Of a stretch of DNA of 64,000 nt, positions 11,240 to 22,219 are shown piece after piece. Below the pieces are notes generated by a model that made no database searches, had not been told where the DNA came from, and was given only the letters and a program-made list of their open reading frames with translations. The stretch is from Toxonevra muliebris (taxonomy: Eukaryota > Arthropoda > Insecta > Diptera > Pallopteridae). Location of the stretch: NCBI GenBank assembly GCA_963691655.1, contig OY829326.1, positions 55,049,776-55,113,775 on the forward strand, read 5' to 3'. Both the position numbers and the translations under genes were made by a program. Position 1 is the stretch's first letter. Each line of letters opens with the position of its first letter.

Positions 11240-11413
11240 TTATTATTTGAAGGAAGGACGACATTAAAGTCAGGCACTGCGACCTATTGCACCAAAGCCC
11301 CAAGAAAGGAAAGAAGAGAATGAAAGATAGATAAGAAACATTCCCGAGCCGAGAATCGAACTCGGGTCTCCAGAGACAAGAGTCTGACGCTCTGCCACTA
11401 GACCACAGTGGCG
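11240..11413 (-). mobile_element. tRNA-derived SINE (family A), antisense
   Basis: On the minus strand a tRNA-like head reads GCCACTGTGGTCTAGTGGCA (A-box region TGGTCTAGTGG), followed by GAGTTCGATTCTC (B-box region). A pyrimidine-rich body (CTTTCATTCTCTTC) and a tail containing AGGTCGCAGTGCCTGACT follow. Pol III internal promoters of this type define tRNA-derived SINEs. The tail block recurs at about 58018-58056. It is not a functional tRNA gene, because the anticodon arm does not pair cleanly and the body continues past the acceptor region. Confidence 0.8.
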
Positions 11414-11423
11414 ATGGTAGTAC

Positions 11424-11512
11424 TTACAGTTTAACGCCGATTCCGAACGGCTGTGTGGCAATTTTTTATCAGCTCGGTGGTTTTGCCATTACCAACGAAG
11501 GTGTGTACAAGT
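11424..11512 (-). mobile_element. Fragment of a second SINE family (central block), antisense
   Basis: It matches 37188-37275 almost throughout (blocks CAGTTTAACGCCGATTCCGA and GGTGGTTTTGCCATTACCAA). That locus is the body of a complete SINE. Here both head and tail are missing, and the family A SINE abuts it on the left. The frames at 11453-11674 are translations of this repeat. Confidence 0.7.
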
Positions 11513-11749
11513 ACAAACGAAAATTCAGGCCAAATTTCAAACAAAAAATCCCACAACAGTTTTTGGATCTTTATTCGTTCAAAAAAAGGTTTCTCACATA
11601 TCCGAACGCAGTTTTTCTACAGAGATATCTCCTCTAATTCACTTCAAGATTCAGCGAATCTCCTTGCAAATTGATTATTTCAAGTCTAATTTTTCAGAGA
11701 TAATTGATCGACATCAATTCCAGCCTCTGTAATATTGAATCGCACTGCG

Positions 11750-12630
11750 ACTTCGGTTCGTTATTTATATTTGAAGAGGATGTTGTTCAAGGAATTTTGA
11801 GCTCAAAAGCTTCTCTAAAAAGTGATTCGATGGTTTCTCAGGTTTTTTATTAAAAAAATGTTCTTTCTCAATTTGTAACCCACTGTGCCTAATCTTTAAT
11901 AACTCCCTTAAAAACGGTGATTTTATAGATAGATAGAAAATCGCTCATATAACCCCAATTTTTAAGTCCGGTAATAAAAATGTTATTCTCAACTACAGAC
12001 CCATTTCAAAATTATATATGGTTTCTAAATTGTGAAGGAGAAATTGTTCTTTGCTGTAAAAAGAATAACTTATCCATATTAGCATGATTTTGTACCTGGT
12101 CGTTCTACCATAACTAATTTAACCTTATTTTCTCAATCCTCCATGTCAGACTTTTTCAAAGCGTTCGACAAAGTAAGTCACAAAATTTTACTTCATAAAC
12201 TTCAGTTTCTTGGATTCCACTCAGTTTTTCTTCAATCGAAAAAATCATATCTAAAAAACGATATATACGATGTAGTCATAGAAAATGTTCTTTCTGTCCC
12301 TTTTCAAGCGTCATCTGGTGTCCCTCAAGGGAGTGAGTATATTGGGACCCTTATTTTTCATTTTCTAAGTACCTGCTTTATGCTGATTATTTAAATAGAA
12401 TTTTGCAGAGGTGCACGACACATTTGAAATGGTTTCATTACAATCGGACCACAGCAATTTAATTAATTGGTCCTCTCGTAACGGACTAGCCTTAAATATT
12501 AAAAAGTGTTTTCATGTGACATTTTCTAAGTCTCACCCCCCAATTCCTTCCTCGTACAATATTTGGGGCAATATTTGCATCATATTTTCTTGTTTCTCAA
12601 AAGAAAATCGCTATTTAACGTTATAGACTT
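11750..12630 (+). pseudogene. Jockey-like LINE reverse transcriptase remnant
   Basis: Pieces of one reverse transcriptase lie in order on the plus strand. A finger segment near 11880-12020 contains PIFKSGNK and NYRPIS. Motif A and following at 12143-12394 read MSDFFKAFDKVSHKILLHKL with the SSGVPQGS motif B. A thumb-side segment at 12411-12626 includes NGLALNIKKCFHVTFS. The YADD box is lost between them and several frameshifts and stops intervene. The wording matches Jockey/BS-type LINEs of flies. Endonuclease and 3' parts are not visible. Confidence 0.75.
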
Positions 12631-12804
12631 TTTCGTGTAACATTTTAGATCTTAGAAGTCCAAGAGAAATATTTTTTTGGTATTATTTTAATTTCAGTAG
12701 CTTACTTGATCCCTCATATTCGATATAGTGCCTTAGTTTAGGTTTTTTCATTGCTACTTTCACTAATTTTTTGCAAAATGTAGAGCTACGTCGAAACATA
12801 CTTC

Positions 12805-12996
12805 CAAAAAATGTAACGTTAAAGACCACTTAAAACTGGTTATATCTTCGAAACCATAAAAGTTAAAAAAAAAGTATGTTGGCATTAAATGTAGGCCTTA
12901 ATGCATATTTTCATGTCTATATAAAAAAAATTGGATTCATGGGATATTTTTGATATATTTGCAAAAATATGCGTACGACTGTAACGTTAAAGACCA
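12805..12996 (+). repeat. Two direct copies of a TGTAACGTTAAAGACCA block
   Basis: The 17-bp block occurs near 12811 and again near 12980, about 170 bp apart, in AT-rich DNA. They may be subterminal repeats of an unidentified element, or chance fragments of one. Confidence 0.35.
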
Positions 12997-13030
12997 AAAA
13001 ATTGGCCATATGCATACATATGTATATAGT

Positions 13031-13130
13031 GAACACTAGCAGATCCAAAGAGAGGGAGGGGGGAGGGATTCAGAATTAAACCCACCCCGTACCGATGAAA
13101 ATCGCATACGTTTTGATCGTTAATGACAAA
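13031..13130 (+). repeat. Dispersed repeat shared with 24478-24550 (inverted)
   Basis: The order CACTAGC, GATCCAA, purine-rich GAGRGAG, CGATGAAAATC and CATACGTTTT here is found in the same order on the minus strand at 24478-24550. No coding sequence. The copies differ by several substitutions and an indel. Confidence 0.55.
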
Positions 13131-15175
13131 TCAAGAAACAATTTAAAGAGACGAAAAAATTAACTCCCGCTTCCCTTCGAAGATCTCTGAAACCGCCCGT
13201 GGTTGTGAAAACAATGGGCGGCGAAATGTCTTTGATATGAAAATTACAACCAAACAAACACCTCTAAATCGCATTTAATCTAACGCCCAAGCGCACAAAT
13301 AAACCATTTACAAAGTAAACAAAACGTTTTGCTCCTAATAGCAACAAAAAAAAAAAGAAAATATTAACAAAAACAACAATGCATGCATGTTGAGCGGCAG
13401 AGAAATAACACAAGCATAAAATTAACATGTTAGTAAACTTACAGCTTCCAACGGCAGCAGCAGGCAACAACACAACGATTGCATTAAGAGCAACCTCAAG
13501 TGTGTATTAGCAACAAGTTGTTGCCAGCAGCATAAGTATGTGGTGCAACATGCGGTATGCTGCTGCATGTATGTGAATATGCTGCTACTGCATACGTGCC
13601 AAAAAACAATTAAAAACCGTGGAGAAAATTAAACTAATAGAGAGAGAGTGAGAAGGAGTAAGAAGGAGATGTGGCAGTAAGGAATGAATGCGACAAAGTG
13701 ATAATTTGCGGCGAGCGGTAAATGATCTTTTGATTGCGGTTAAAACAACAACGAAAAGTATTTTCTAAAATATTTTTCATTTATATTTTTTTTTTTTTTG
13801 GTTTTGTTTTTTTGTTTTAACAAAAATTCTGCAAATTTTTTCAAGTGCGCTATTGGTGTTTGGGCATGCTAAAGTAGACGCAGAAGACAAAGTTCTTCAT
13901 ACTCCTTTTTTGCATTTACATACATACATACATACGTACATTCTCAAGCATTTTAAGCCTCAAGTGCCTCGGCAAACAAGAATGATCGACACTGATCGTA
14001 TGTCGGCGATAACGTTTAAACATTTTTCACTTCTCTCTTGCATTGGTTGTTTGTTCTTTTTTTCGACGCGACCTCTACCTCTACCCTCCAACTTTCACAA
14101 CCATGCTAACGCTGTTGGCGGCCAATATAAACCTCTTCTACCTACAAACTTTTCTTTCCACGGCCATGAGCTTTTTCATTGACCAACTACTGCTGCATGC
14201 AAAAGCGTAGCTTTTCCTTTTTTTTTTTCTCCTCTTCAGTTAAGTATTTGCAATATATCTCTTAACACGGTAGCTAACATGCTTAAGTTTAATTAATGAT
14301 AAGAAATCTGTATCTAAGGCGCATTTTGTTGGTGCTGTTGGTAGCATCATCTGCCACAGCTTCAGGTTCAGCTCTTCAATATCAGCTTCTTCAGCTTTAC
14401 CTTGGCTGCTGGTAGTATGTAATGAGCGCTTTAGTAGCGAATGCATACATACCTTGAAGGTATCTCAATAACATGTAGATTTTTGCTAATATCTTGTTCG
14501 TCGCGTTGCTCACATTTTAACCCATAAAGAGGTGGAGAAGTAGTAGATAGGCAGGCAGGCAGGCATTTCATCTAATAAGATGAAATTTTTGTCTGAAGTT
14601 GTTACTTGCACTTTGCAGTTTATCACACGCATACTGATATAGAAGCACACACACACAAATGTCAGTATGAATGCCAGTACAAACATTGATATTATTACGC
14701 CATTAATTAGTTGAATTTATTAGATTGAAATCAATGTTTTCGTTCATTCGCATGCTATAAGCACTTACCCATAGCATCAATGCGGTAATGCATACGATTG
14801 AGAATTTTTTAGATTTTTTTTATTTGTAGATACAATACATATTAAAGCATGTATGCACGTCGTAATGCGTGAATAAAAATGTGTGAAAATTTAAAAGAAA
14901 AGAGCGAACAAATACAAAGTTGCATAATTTTGGCAGAGGCAAAATTAACTTGGCTTAGGTTAAGTTTAACGTAATTTTAATTACTACGTAAGTGCAATAC
15001 AGTTACTTAAGGTTGCCTTATAGAATTTTCAAAGTAGTAATTAGAGATAAGGTTTAAGAACTTAGATACAATTTTATATTTTTTTTGTTAAAATGCTGAA
15101 AACACAGAACAACAATTTTAGCATAACTGCATATGAAGATGGTTGCCACATAGGTTAAGTTAGGTTTAGAGGGAA
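13131..15175. other. Microsatellite-rich stretch without recognised gene
   Basis: It contains CAG/CTG clusters (13440-13580), a GAGAGTGAGAAGG tract (13640), CATA repeats (13915-13940), GGCAGGCAGGCAGG (14550) and scattered CA. The open frames at 13853-14182 (plus) and 14240-14446 (minus) show no domain. The minus-strand one has unremarkable mixed composition and I cannot exclude it. Confidence 0.4.
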
Positions 15176-15448
15176 GTGCTTAGAAAAACTGAGCATCCAC
15201 TGAAAGCCAAAAATTTTGTCCATTATGATGTCTCTACACATTTGGAATTTGGCACTTACGTAAGAGATCTCGAAAAGCCTCTACCCATCCTGAAACCACT
15301 TAGTACTCCAATTAGAGATAAGGAGGAAATTAATTTGAATAATTTCGGAATTGTATACCATGTCTATTCGTATTTATTTTACGTACGATCAAATACAGAA
15401 ATCGGGTGGAGAGCTGAGACAATTCTTAGTTTAGGCAGAATTAGATAA
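15176..15448 (+). other. 90-codon ORF of unknown origin
   Basis: The frame begins MLRKTEHPLKAKNFVHYD, has balanced composition and is free of microsatellite sequence. I recognise no domain. It is preceded by GTTAGGTTTAG-like sequence that also occurs in LINE/SINE tails of this window, so I favour a fragment of an unidentified retroelement over a host gene. No signal peptide or membrane segment is obvious. Confidence 0.2.
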
Positions 15449-15715
15449 GTTATTGAATTATTCCGCCCTTACAAACAATGCAAAAATTGAAATTCCTTAA
15501 ACAGGCTCTGCCCGGGTTCCATAGGAATCAAATATAATGATGAATTTTTGCCTCCTTAAATCTAAATGATTATATGAGGTTATATTCTTTTAAAGTCTTT
15601 CTACTGAGCAACTCTTTATAGTATAAACTGCGACTTCTGAAATATTTCAGTGACCTTATCTAGAAGATGTCCCACTTTTGGACATGTCGATAAACTTTTT
15701 GGTTTAGTTTATGAT

Positions 15716-18180
15716 ACTGAACTTTAATCTCATTTTAGGTTAAGTTTTTGGTCTAAGCTTTGTTCTAAATTTGATCCCAATTTTGATCGAAATTTTTATC
15801 TGAATTCCGGTCTGAGTCTTGGTCTGAATTGCTGCCTGAATTTTGGTACCGATTTGGTTTGAGTTTACAGCTGATTTAAGCCACAACTTTGGGCTGATTT
15901 TTGTTCAGAACTATGGTCCAATTTTTGATAAGGTTTTGATTTGTTTTTGGTCTAATTTTTGGCTTGAGTTTTGATCTGATCTGACCTATAGTCTGAATTT
16001 CGATCTGTACTTTGTATTAATTTTTTATCTGAACTTCGGTCTGGTTTGTCTTTTGAATTTTCTTTTAATTTTGGCTGGAGTCTTAGATTGAATTTATTTT
16101 GAGCTTTGGTTTCTAAATTTCGAACCGATTTTGTGCTTAATTTTGGTCTGACATTTGCTCTAAATTTTAGGCTAAATTTGGTCTGAACTTTGGTCATTTT
16201 TTTATTTACGAATTTGGTTTGAACTTTGGGTTGATTTTTGTTTTGAATTTTGGTCTGTGTTTTAGTTCAAATTGTTTCTGAATTTGGTCGAAATTTTGGT
16301 CTAAATTTTATTCTGAATTTTGGTTAATTTTTTAACTAAATTTTGGTCCGAGTTTTAGTTGGAATTTTGACTTCAATTTGATATTATCTTAGATCTAAGT
16401 TTTAATCAGAATTTTGTTCTAAATTTTTTTCTGAATTTAGTGCTATTTTTTGTTTTAAATTTTGGTCAAAACTTTGAACAAACTTTTGATCTGAGTTCTG
16501 TGATGGGAATTTAGAACCGTTTTTTTTTTTAATTTAGGTCAAAATTGTTTCAGATTTTGGTCAAAGCTTTGGTCTGATCTTTAACCTAAGTTTTTGTCTG
16601 AATTTAGGGCTATTTTTTTTTTTTAATTTGGTCTGAGTTTTAGTCTGAATTTTTTCTAATTTTTCGAATTTTTTGTAAAATTTAGACCAAGTGGCCGGAA
16701 TTTCGGTCTGAATTTGAATTGAATTCCAGTATGAATTTAAAACGAAGTTTTGGACAAAGTTTTGGTCTAAGTTTTGGTTTAAGTTTGATACTGAGTTTTG
16801 CTTGGAATTTTCATCTAAATATTTGATCTGAATTTTGGATAGTATTATGAATGAAGTTTTGGTATGAATTTGATTGAATTTCGGTCTAAATTATGGCCGA
16901 AGTATTGGTCTGAGTTTACGTCTGAGTTTTGGTTGGAATTTTCACCCGAATTTTGGACAGAATTATAAATGAAGTTTTGACTCGAATTTTTCGCGTGACC
17001 TTAGTCTGAATTTCTGCCTGAATTTTAATCTCAATTTGGTCAGAGTCTAGGGCTGATGCAAGTTAGAACTTCGGATTAATTTTTGGTCAAAAATGTGGTC
17101 TAAATTTACTTTAATTTTTGGTCTTGGTTTTGATTTGTTTTTGGCCATAGTTTTTGTCTGAATTTTGTTCTGACTCATAACTTGATCTAAAGTTCGGTCT
17201 GATTTTTGGTTTGTCTTTTGAATGGTTTGAACTTTCGTTTGAGTTTGGCCAAAGTGAATTGAAATGAAGATTGAATTTGTTTTGAGCTTTGGCTTAAATT
17301 TCGGGCTAATTTTTTACTCTTTTTTATAAATTTGGTTTGAACTTAGGGGTAATTTTTGTTTTGAATTTTGGTTTGTGTTTTCTGAATTTGAACGCAGTTT
17401 TAATATAAATTTTCTACTGAATTCACTATGAATTTTAGTGTAATTTTTATCTGAATTTGGTCTAAATTTTGCATCGAGATTTGGCCGGAATTTCGGTCCT
17501 AATTAGGTCGAAGTTTAAATAGAATTTTGTTCCAAATTTTATCTGAATTTAAGACTATATTTTGCTTTAGATTTTGGTCCGAGTTCTAGTTTGAGCTTGT
17601 CTTAAATTTAGAGCTGTTTTTTTTTTTAATTTTGGTCTGAATTTTATTCAAAATTGTTTCTGATTTTGTTCTCAACTTTTGCCAGAATTTGGTTTCAATT
17701 TTAATTTAAGTTTGGTCTGATTTTAGGGCTAATATTTGTTTTGAATTATGTCTGAGTTGAAGTCAGTATTTTTTCTAATTTTTAAAATTTTCTATGAAAA
17801 ATGGTGCATGATTTGGTCAAAATTTTGGTTTAATTTTTGGCTTAAATTTCGGTCTGAATTTTGGATGAAGTCTTGGCCTAAGTTTGAGTCTGAGTTTTGG
17901 TATTCATTGCAAAGTAAGTTTTGTTCTCAATTTTGACCTGAATGATGGATGAACCATTGGTTTGAATTTGGACTGAATTTTGCATGAAATTTTTGCTTAA
18001 AATTTGTGAGTATTCAACGCTAAACTTTGTTTTGAATTTTTGTCTGAGTTTAAGTATAAATTTTTTCTGAATTTGGTTTGGAGTTTTGGCCCCAAATTTT
18101 CAACGAATTTCTGGTTTAAATTTTTATCTGAATTCTAGTCTGTGTTATTGTCAGAATTCTGATTTAAATTTTGGTCTCGT
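15716..18180. repeat. 2.5-kb degenerate 12-bp tandem repeat array (TTTGGTCTGAAT)
   Basis: Roughly 200 degenerate units with a period of 12 bp (occasional 11 or 13) follow the consensus TTTGGTCTGAAT with C/T, A/G and T/A variation. Near 16755-16815 several consecutive exact 12-mers can be counted. Start and end are gradual. Twelve bases equal four codons, so frames stay open locally and yield meaningless ORFs such as the minus-strand one at 15952-16197. This is the largest repeat block in the window. Confidence 0.85.
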
Positions 18181-19251
18181 CTCCAAAAACATTTTATGTG
18201 TACTGTTATACTTTTTTTTACTATATATGTCATAAGAAAGTGGTTATTTTCGATATTTTTAGTAGACTATCTTATTTTCTATTAGATTGCCATTGCTCTA
18301 GACAATTTACGATCTGTGAATATTTATTTACCATTGGTTTTAGCATCCAATTTATTATTTTTATACTAGCAAAAATGTTTACCAATCCAATGAATCGAGA
18401 TTTAATAAACAATTTGATGAACATTTTTTTTCATCTATATCATGCATCTATCAATCTATGTATACAACTTCAAAAGTCCCTAAAGTATAATTACATATCT
18501 GAACAACATTTAAGTGTTGCCAATTAATTGGCATATATGTATGTGTGAAACACTCATACATACACATATACCCAAAGTGTTTGTGTGCACTTAATAATTA
18601 CCATGATCAAACGCAAGGTAAGAAAAACCAGATATGTCAGCAACACAAATTCACATAAACACACACGCGCACAGACACACACACACACACATATAAACTA
18701 GTATATGGCCTCTATTAAAATGTGCAAATACTGACTGAAAGAATATCATCCACTACAAACAAAGCAGATACTAGAGGTACATACATGCCTACCTAGGCAC
18801 CTATAAAGTAGTACCAGCATTCTGGCACAAGCATTCAAATACAAAAAACCATATTCGAAAAAATCTCAAAGTAGAAGAATTTTATTTCTACCACGACCGT
18901 CCCAATGTAGACAACAACAAAAAAAAAATACAGCAACAAAAAAAATACACACAAAAAGATGCGCATTTTTTGATAAAATAATTTTTTTTTTTTTTTGGTA
19001 GCGCAGTAAAAAATCAAAAAGAAAGAGAAAATTCCAAAAGACATACGGGATTCCAGAGCTTAAGTCTTCTTCAGACTGCAGACTCAGAATTTTCTAGTCT
19101 ATCTTGATAAGTTTGGGTCTTTCACGTTAGCTTTTGAATATTTGCATGCACTAATAAAGTTGAAAAAATATTGGTGAAAAGTTTTATATATATGTGTGTG
19201 TATGTGTGTGTTGAGTGAGCAGCCTTAAGCGCAATAATAACAACAAAAACA
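18181..19251. other. AT-rich stretch with CA microsatellite
   Basis: Holds a (CA)n tract at about 18658-18692, TATATG/TGTG repeats near 19185-19212 and A/T runs. The hydrophobic frame at 18171-18527 (two Phe/Ile-rich stretches) has no family resemblance that I can name. Confidence 0.4.
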
Positions 19252-19509
19252 ATGACGACAACAAAATCAGTTAGAATGCTCAGCCCGATAGCCTTAATTG
19301 TTTTTTATGTTAATTTAGCTGTTGCACACGATCGGTGGTGTGCCGCATACCTTCATACCGATACCTACCCACCAAACCCAGAGCAGAGCTACAATACACC
19401 ACCACAATTGCCTACTACCTCTTCCTATATCGTAGAACAAAAGAATCTTGCCATAGCGGCACTAGAGGCTGCCGCCAAATACCTAACAAAAATAACTGGC
19501 GGTAGTTAA
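19252..19509 (+). CDS. Putative small secreted protein (or first exon)
   Basis: This is the best host-gene candidate in the window. The 85-residue frame has an in-frame stop upstream at 19216. It starts in a good fly context (AACA before ATG); an internal Met at codon 9 begins a typical signal peptide, MLSPIALIVFYVNLAVA, with likely cleavage after Ala before HDRWC. The mature part is about 60 residues. It has one Cys, a Pro/Tyr/Thr-rich middle (TDTYPPNPEQSYNTPPQLP) and a predicted amphipathic Ala-rich helix near the end (NLAIAALEAAAKYL). Codon composition differs from the surrounding trinucleotide repeats. The ORF stops at TAA. A donor-like GCG/GTAGTT overlaps the last codons, and AAC/GTACGT follows the stop, so it could instead be exon 1 of a longer secreted or membrane protein. 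I do not recognise a family. Confidence 0.45.
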   Translation: MTTTKSVRMLSPIALIVFYVNLAVAHDRWCAAYLHTDTYPPNPEQSYNTPPQLPTTSSYIVEQKNLAIAALEAAAKYLTKITGGS

Positions 19510-19519
19510 CGTACGTTTT

Positions 19520-19865
19520 TAATGCTACCTATGGCCAACTGCTGTTGTTGTTGCTGCTGCTGTTGTTCCTGCTGCTGTTGTTCCTGCTGCTGTTGTTGCC
19601 TTTGCTGCTATTGCTTCCGATATTGATGACGGTGCTGATGGTGTTGGTTATTTGGTCGTTCTTTTGGTTTGCACTATTGAAAATGAAGCTGGTGGTAGCT
19701 ACTGCGTCGGTGGTGACGGCGATGTCGGCGTTGATGATGATATGCATCTGGAAAATTGGTTCGCACTTAGGGTTCACTGCTATTTTGTTTACTTTATTGT
19801 TGGTTGTTGTTGCTGCTGATGTGGTTATTGTTGTTATTGGCAATTGGAAGTACATTATTTTGTAA
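19520..19865. repeat. CTG/TTG trinucleotide block
   Basis: CTGTTGTTGTTG-type repeats (19537-19615) give way to GTT/GAT-rich sequence. Both strands carry long open frames here (poly-Leu on plus, Asn/Ser-rich on minus) that I attribute to the repeat. They begin 11 bp after the stop of the secreted-protein ORF. Confidence 0.6.
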
Positions 19866-20465
19866 CTTATGTTAAGGAGGTGCAAACAAAAAATGCTGCT
19901 AGTTGTAATAGTTAAATAATTTTATTACTTCACTTGTATAGTTGTAAATTTAATTAAGTTTTCATTTCATATGAAGCAACTATGTATATTAAAATTTATG
20001 TATTTACATAAATACTTAGAAGAATTAAAAAATATATATTGAAAAATACCCTTATTAATATATAGGGAGTACAACAAGTTTAAAACTGGTATTATAGTTC
20101 TTTAAATTGGAAGTCCTAAGCACCAGTGTTCTGGAAAGGTCTAGACAAAGGGACCCGAGTAGATAACTCCTCTTTGTGGAATTTTTCGAAAATGGTTGAA
20201 AATGCCAACTTCTTTATATTCAATGAGCTCTAACCAGAGCACTGAGCTCTTAATTCATTGAACTTCGTACAGGGTATTCCAGAAGTGAGTTGAATTACAT
20301 GCCAAAATGGCTAACCATTTCTAGTTTCATTACCATGCATCGTCTAAAGAGTCACGAAAAGTTTAATGCAAAATAGTGGTTCCGATCTTTTTAGATTAAA
20401 ATGTAAGACAGATTTTTAATGAAAATATATATATATATATAAAACTAACTTCTTGAGTTGACCAA
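19866..20465. other. AT-rich stretch, no gene recognised
   Basis: AT-rich with a short (TA)n run near 20430. The segment 20100-20330 is of higher complexity (GGTCTAGACAAAGGGACCC and similar) and may be an unidentified repeat. Confidence 0.35.
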
Positions 20466-21130
20466 AAAGGCTTCTAAAGTCAAACCAAAACTCATATCAC
20501 AATTCAAACCAAAATTTTTACCAATTTTCGGATCAAAAATCAGATAAAAGAGAGCAAAGCAAAAATAAGCCCAAAAACCAAGTCAAAATTCAAAATAAAA
20601 TTGAGACCAAACTTCAGTCTAAGCCCCACTCAAAATTCAGAATAATACACCAAAGCTTCACCAAATTTAAGCCAAGATTCATGTCTAAATTTAGATCAAA
20701 AAGAGACCAGAATGCAGAACAATAACAGACTGAAACTCAGGCAAAACTTCAGAAGAAAAAATTCAGAACAAAAATAAGACTCTAATTCTAATGAAAACTC
20801 AGACCCAAAATCAAACCAAAAATCAGATTAAAATTCAAACCAAACTCCGATCAAAAGTTAGCCCCAAAACTCAGACCAAAAATCAAAAACTTGGTCAGAA
20901 TTAAAGTCAAAACTCAGATCAAAATTTACACCAAATTCTATCCAAAAACAGACCAAAGTTCAGACTAAAGGTCAGACCAAATTTCAAAACAAAAGTTAGA
21001 CCAAGTCTAGAACTTAAAAGAGATCAAAATGAAACAAAATTCAGATCAACTCTCAGACCAGAAATGAGGCACAAATAAAATTAAAACCAATAAAATTAAA
21101 CCTAAACAGATATAAAAAACCATTATCAAA
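20466..21130. repeat. Degenerate 12-bp tandem repeat array (opposite orientation)
   Basis: Units near AAATTCAGACCA are repeated about 50 times, the complement of the 15.7-18.2 kb array and the same strand phase as 9.8-10.7 kb. The repeats fade near 21130 into AT-rich DNA. Confidence 0.75.
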
Positions 21131-21671
21131 CTCCACTTTATAAATAAACTGAAACTAAAATTTCGGATATAATATACATGAAAAATATATATATTTTTTT
21201 TGCAATTAACTAACAAGGAGATTTAATTGAAAATGATAAGAAAATAGGTATGAAATTTCTAGGTTCCAACGAAGTCCCTTATCCAAAAAAGTTGCTAGGT
21301 TTTATCCGTTTCAATCTGCGTTATGTTTCTAAAAGATTCATGAGTCTTGATGTGTCTTGAGGCCTCATTACGTGTCGTTTGAGCCTTTCAGCATGCCAAA
21401 TTGCGACCTTTTTGCTACATCATTGACTATTTCAACATCTAAGTCACGCTATAGTTGTTTCTAAGGGAAAAAGTTTCACAAAGTCAAAGTTTGCTGCTGA
21501 TGTGCCTGGATTGCAATTTTAGAACGATATTCTATAAGGAATAACTTTATCATTGAGGGATGCAAAACGGAGCCAAAAACGGAGTACAACTCATAATAAA
21601 AACTTCAGAGCCAAACTCGAAAATAGCACTGGGCCACAAAATTGAGTTTTTTTCATCGGATTGACGATTTG

Positions 21672-21864
21672 ATGAATATAAAACGATCCCCATATTTCTT
21701 TATTTGACAGATCAAAAAAATTCCCGAAAAATCACTCATTTTTCCTGCCGTCACAGTGTTCTTCACCCTTAAGACTGTATCAGGACATTCTTAATTTAAG
21801 TTTTATCGTTTTTGGTGTTTATCGAAAAGTTGGTTAGAAGAAAAAGAAGCAAATTTTTTCTAAA
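21672..21864 (+). repeat. 193-bp direct repeat, copy 1 (module A)
   Basis: Nearly identical to 23784-23976 with a constant offset of 2112 bp and a single difference that I see (TTTTTCCTGCCG against TTTTTGCTGCCG). Followed at once by a module B (about 21884-21933, TTTGGGTACGCTGAGCTCG). Function unknown; no coding sequence. Confidence 0.9.
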
Positions 21865-22219
21865 ATATTAAAAATAGTCTTGAGTAATTTGGGTACGCTG
21901 AGCTCGAATCTGAAGATCATTTTGGTCCATCACTCATGAATCGCTTTATTAAGGGGGAAGGCCACCGTGACGAGTCAAAAATTTTATCTTAAATTAAAGT
22001 TTATGTATTCAAAAATTAGTGTAGAAAATTTCGAGTCAAAATTTCAAAAATTGCCTGAGTTACAGCCATTTTAGTGCTAGTAAGTAGACTGAAAACTTAA
22101 TGGACTGAAAACTTTTAATGCATTTTTCTCGAAACGAATTTTTTCTAAATGGTCGCGTCGATAACTCGATCAAATATTAACCGATTTTAAATTTTTTTGT
22201 TTAAAATTTTTGATTTTTA

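Noticed and set aside
11328..11413. tRNA-like sequence as a tRNA gene
   Set aside because: A and B box regions are good, but the anticodon arm does not fold cleanly and the sequence runs into a SINE body; the same applies at 24316, 37340-37422 and 57540-57660.
14240..14446. Minus-strand 68-codon ORF
   Set aside because: Composition is not repetitive, but no domain, start context or neighbouring exon supports it.
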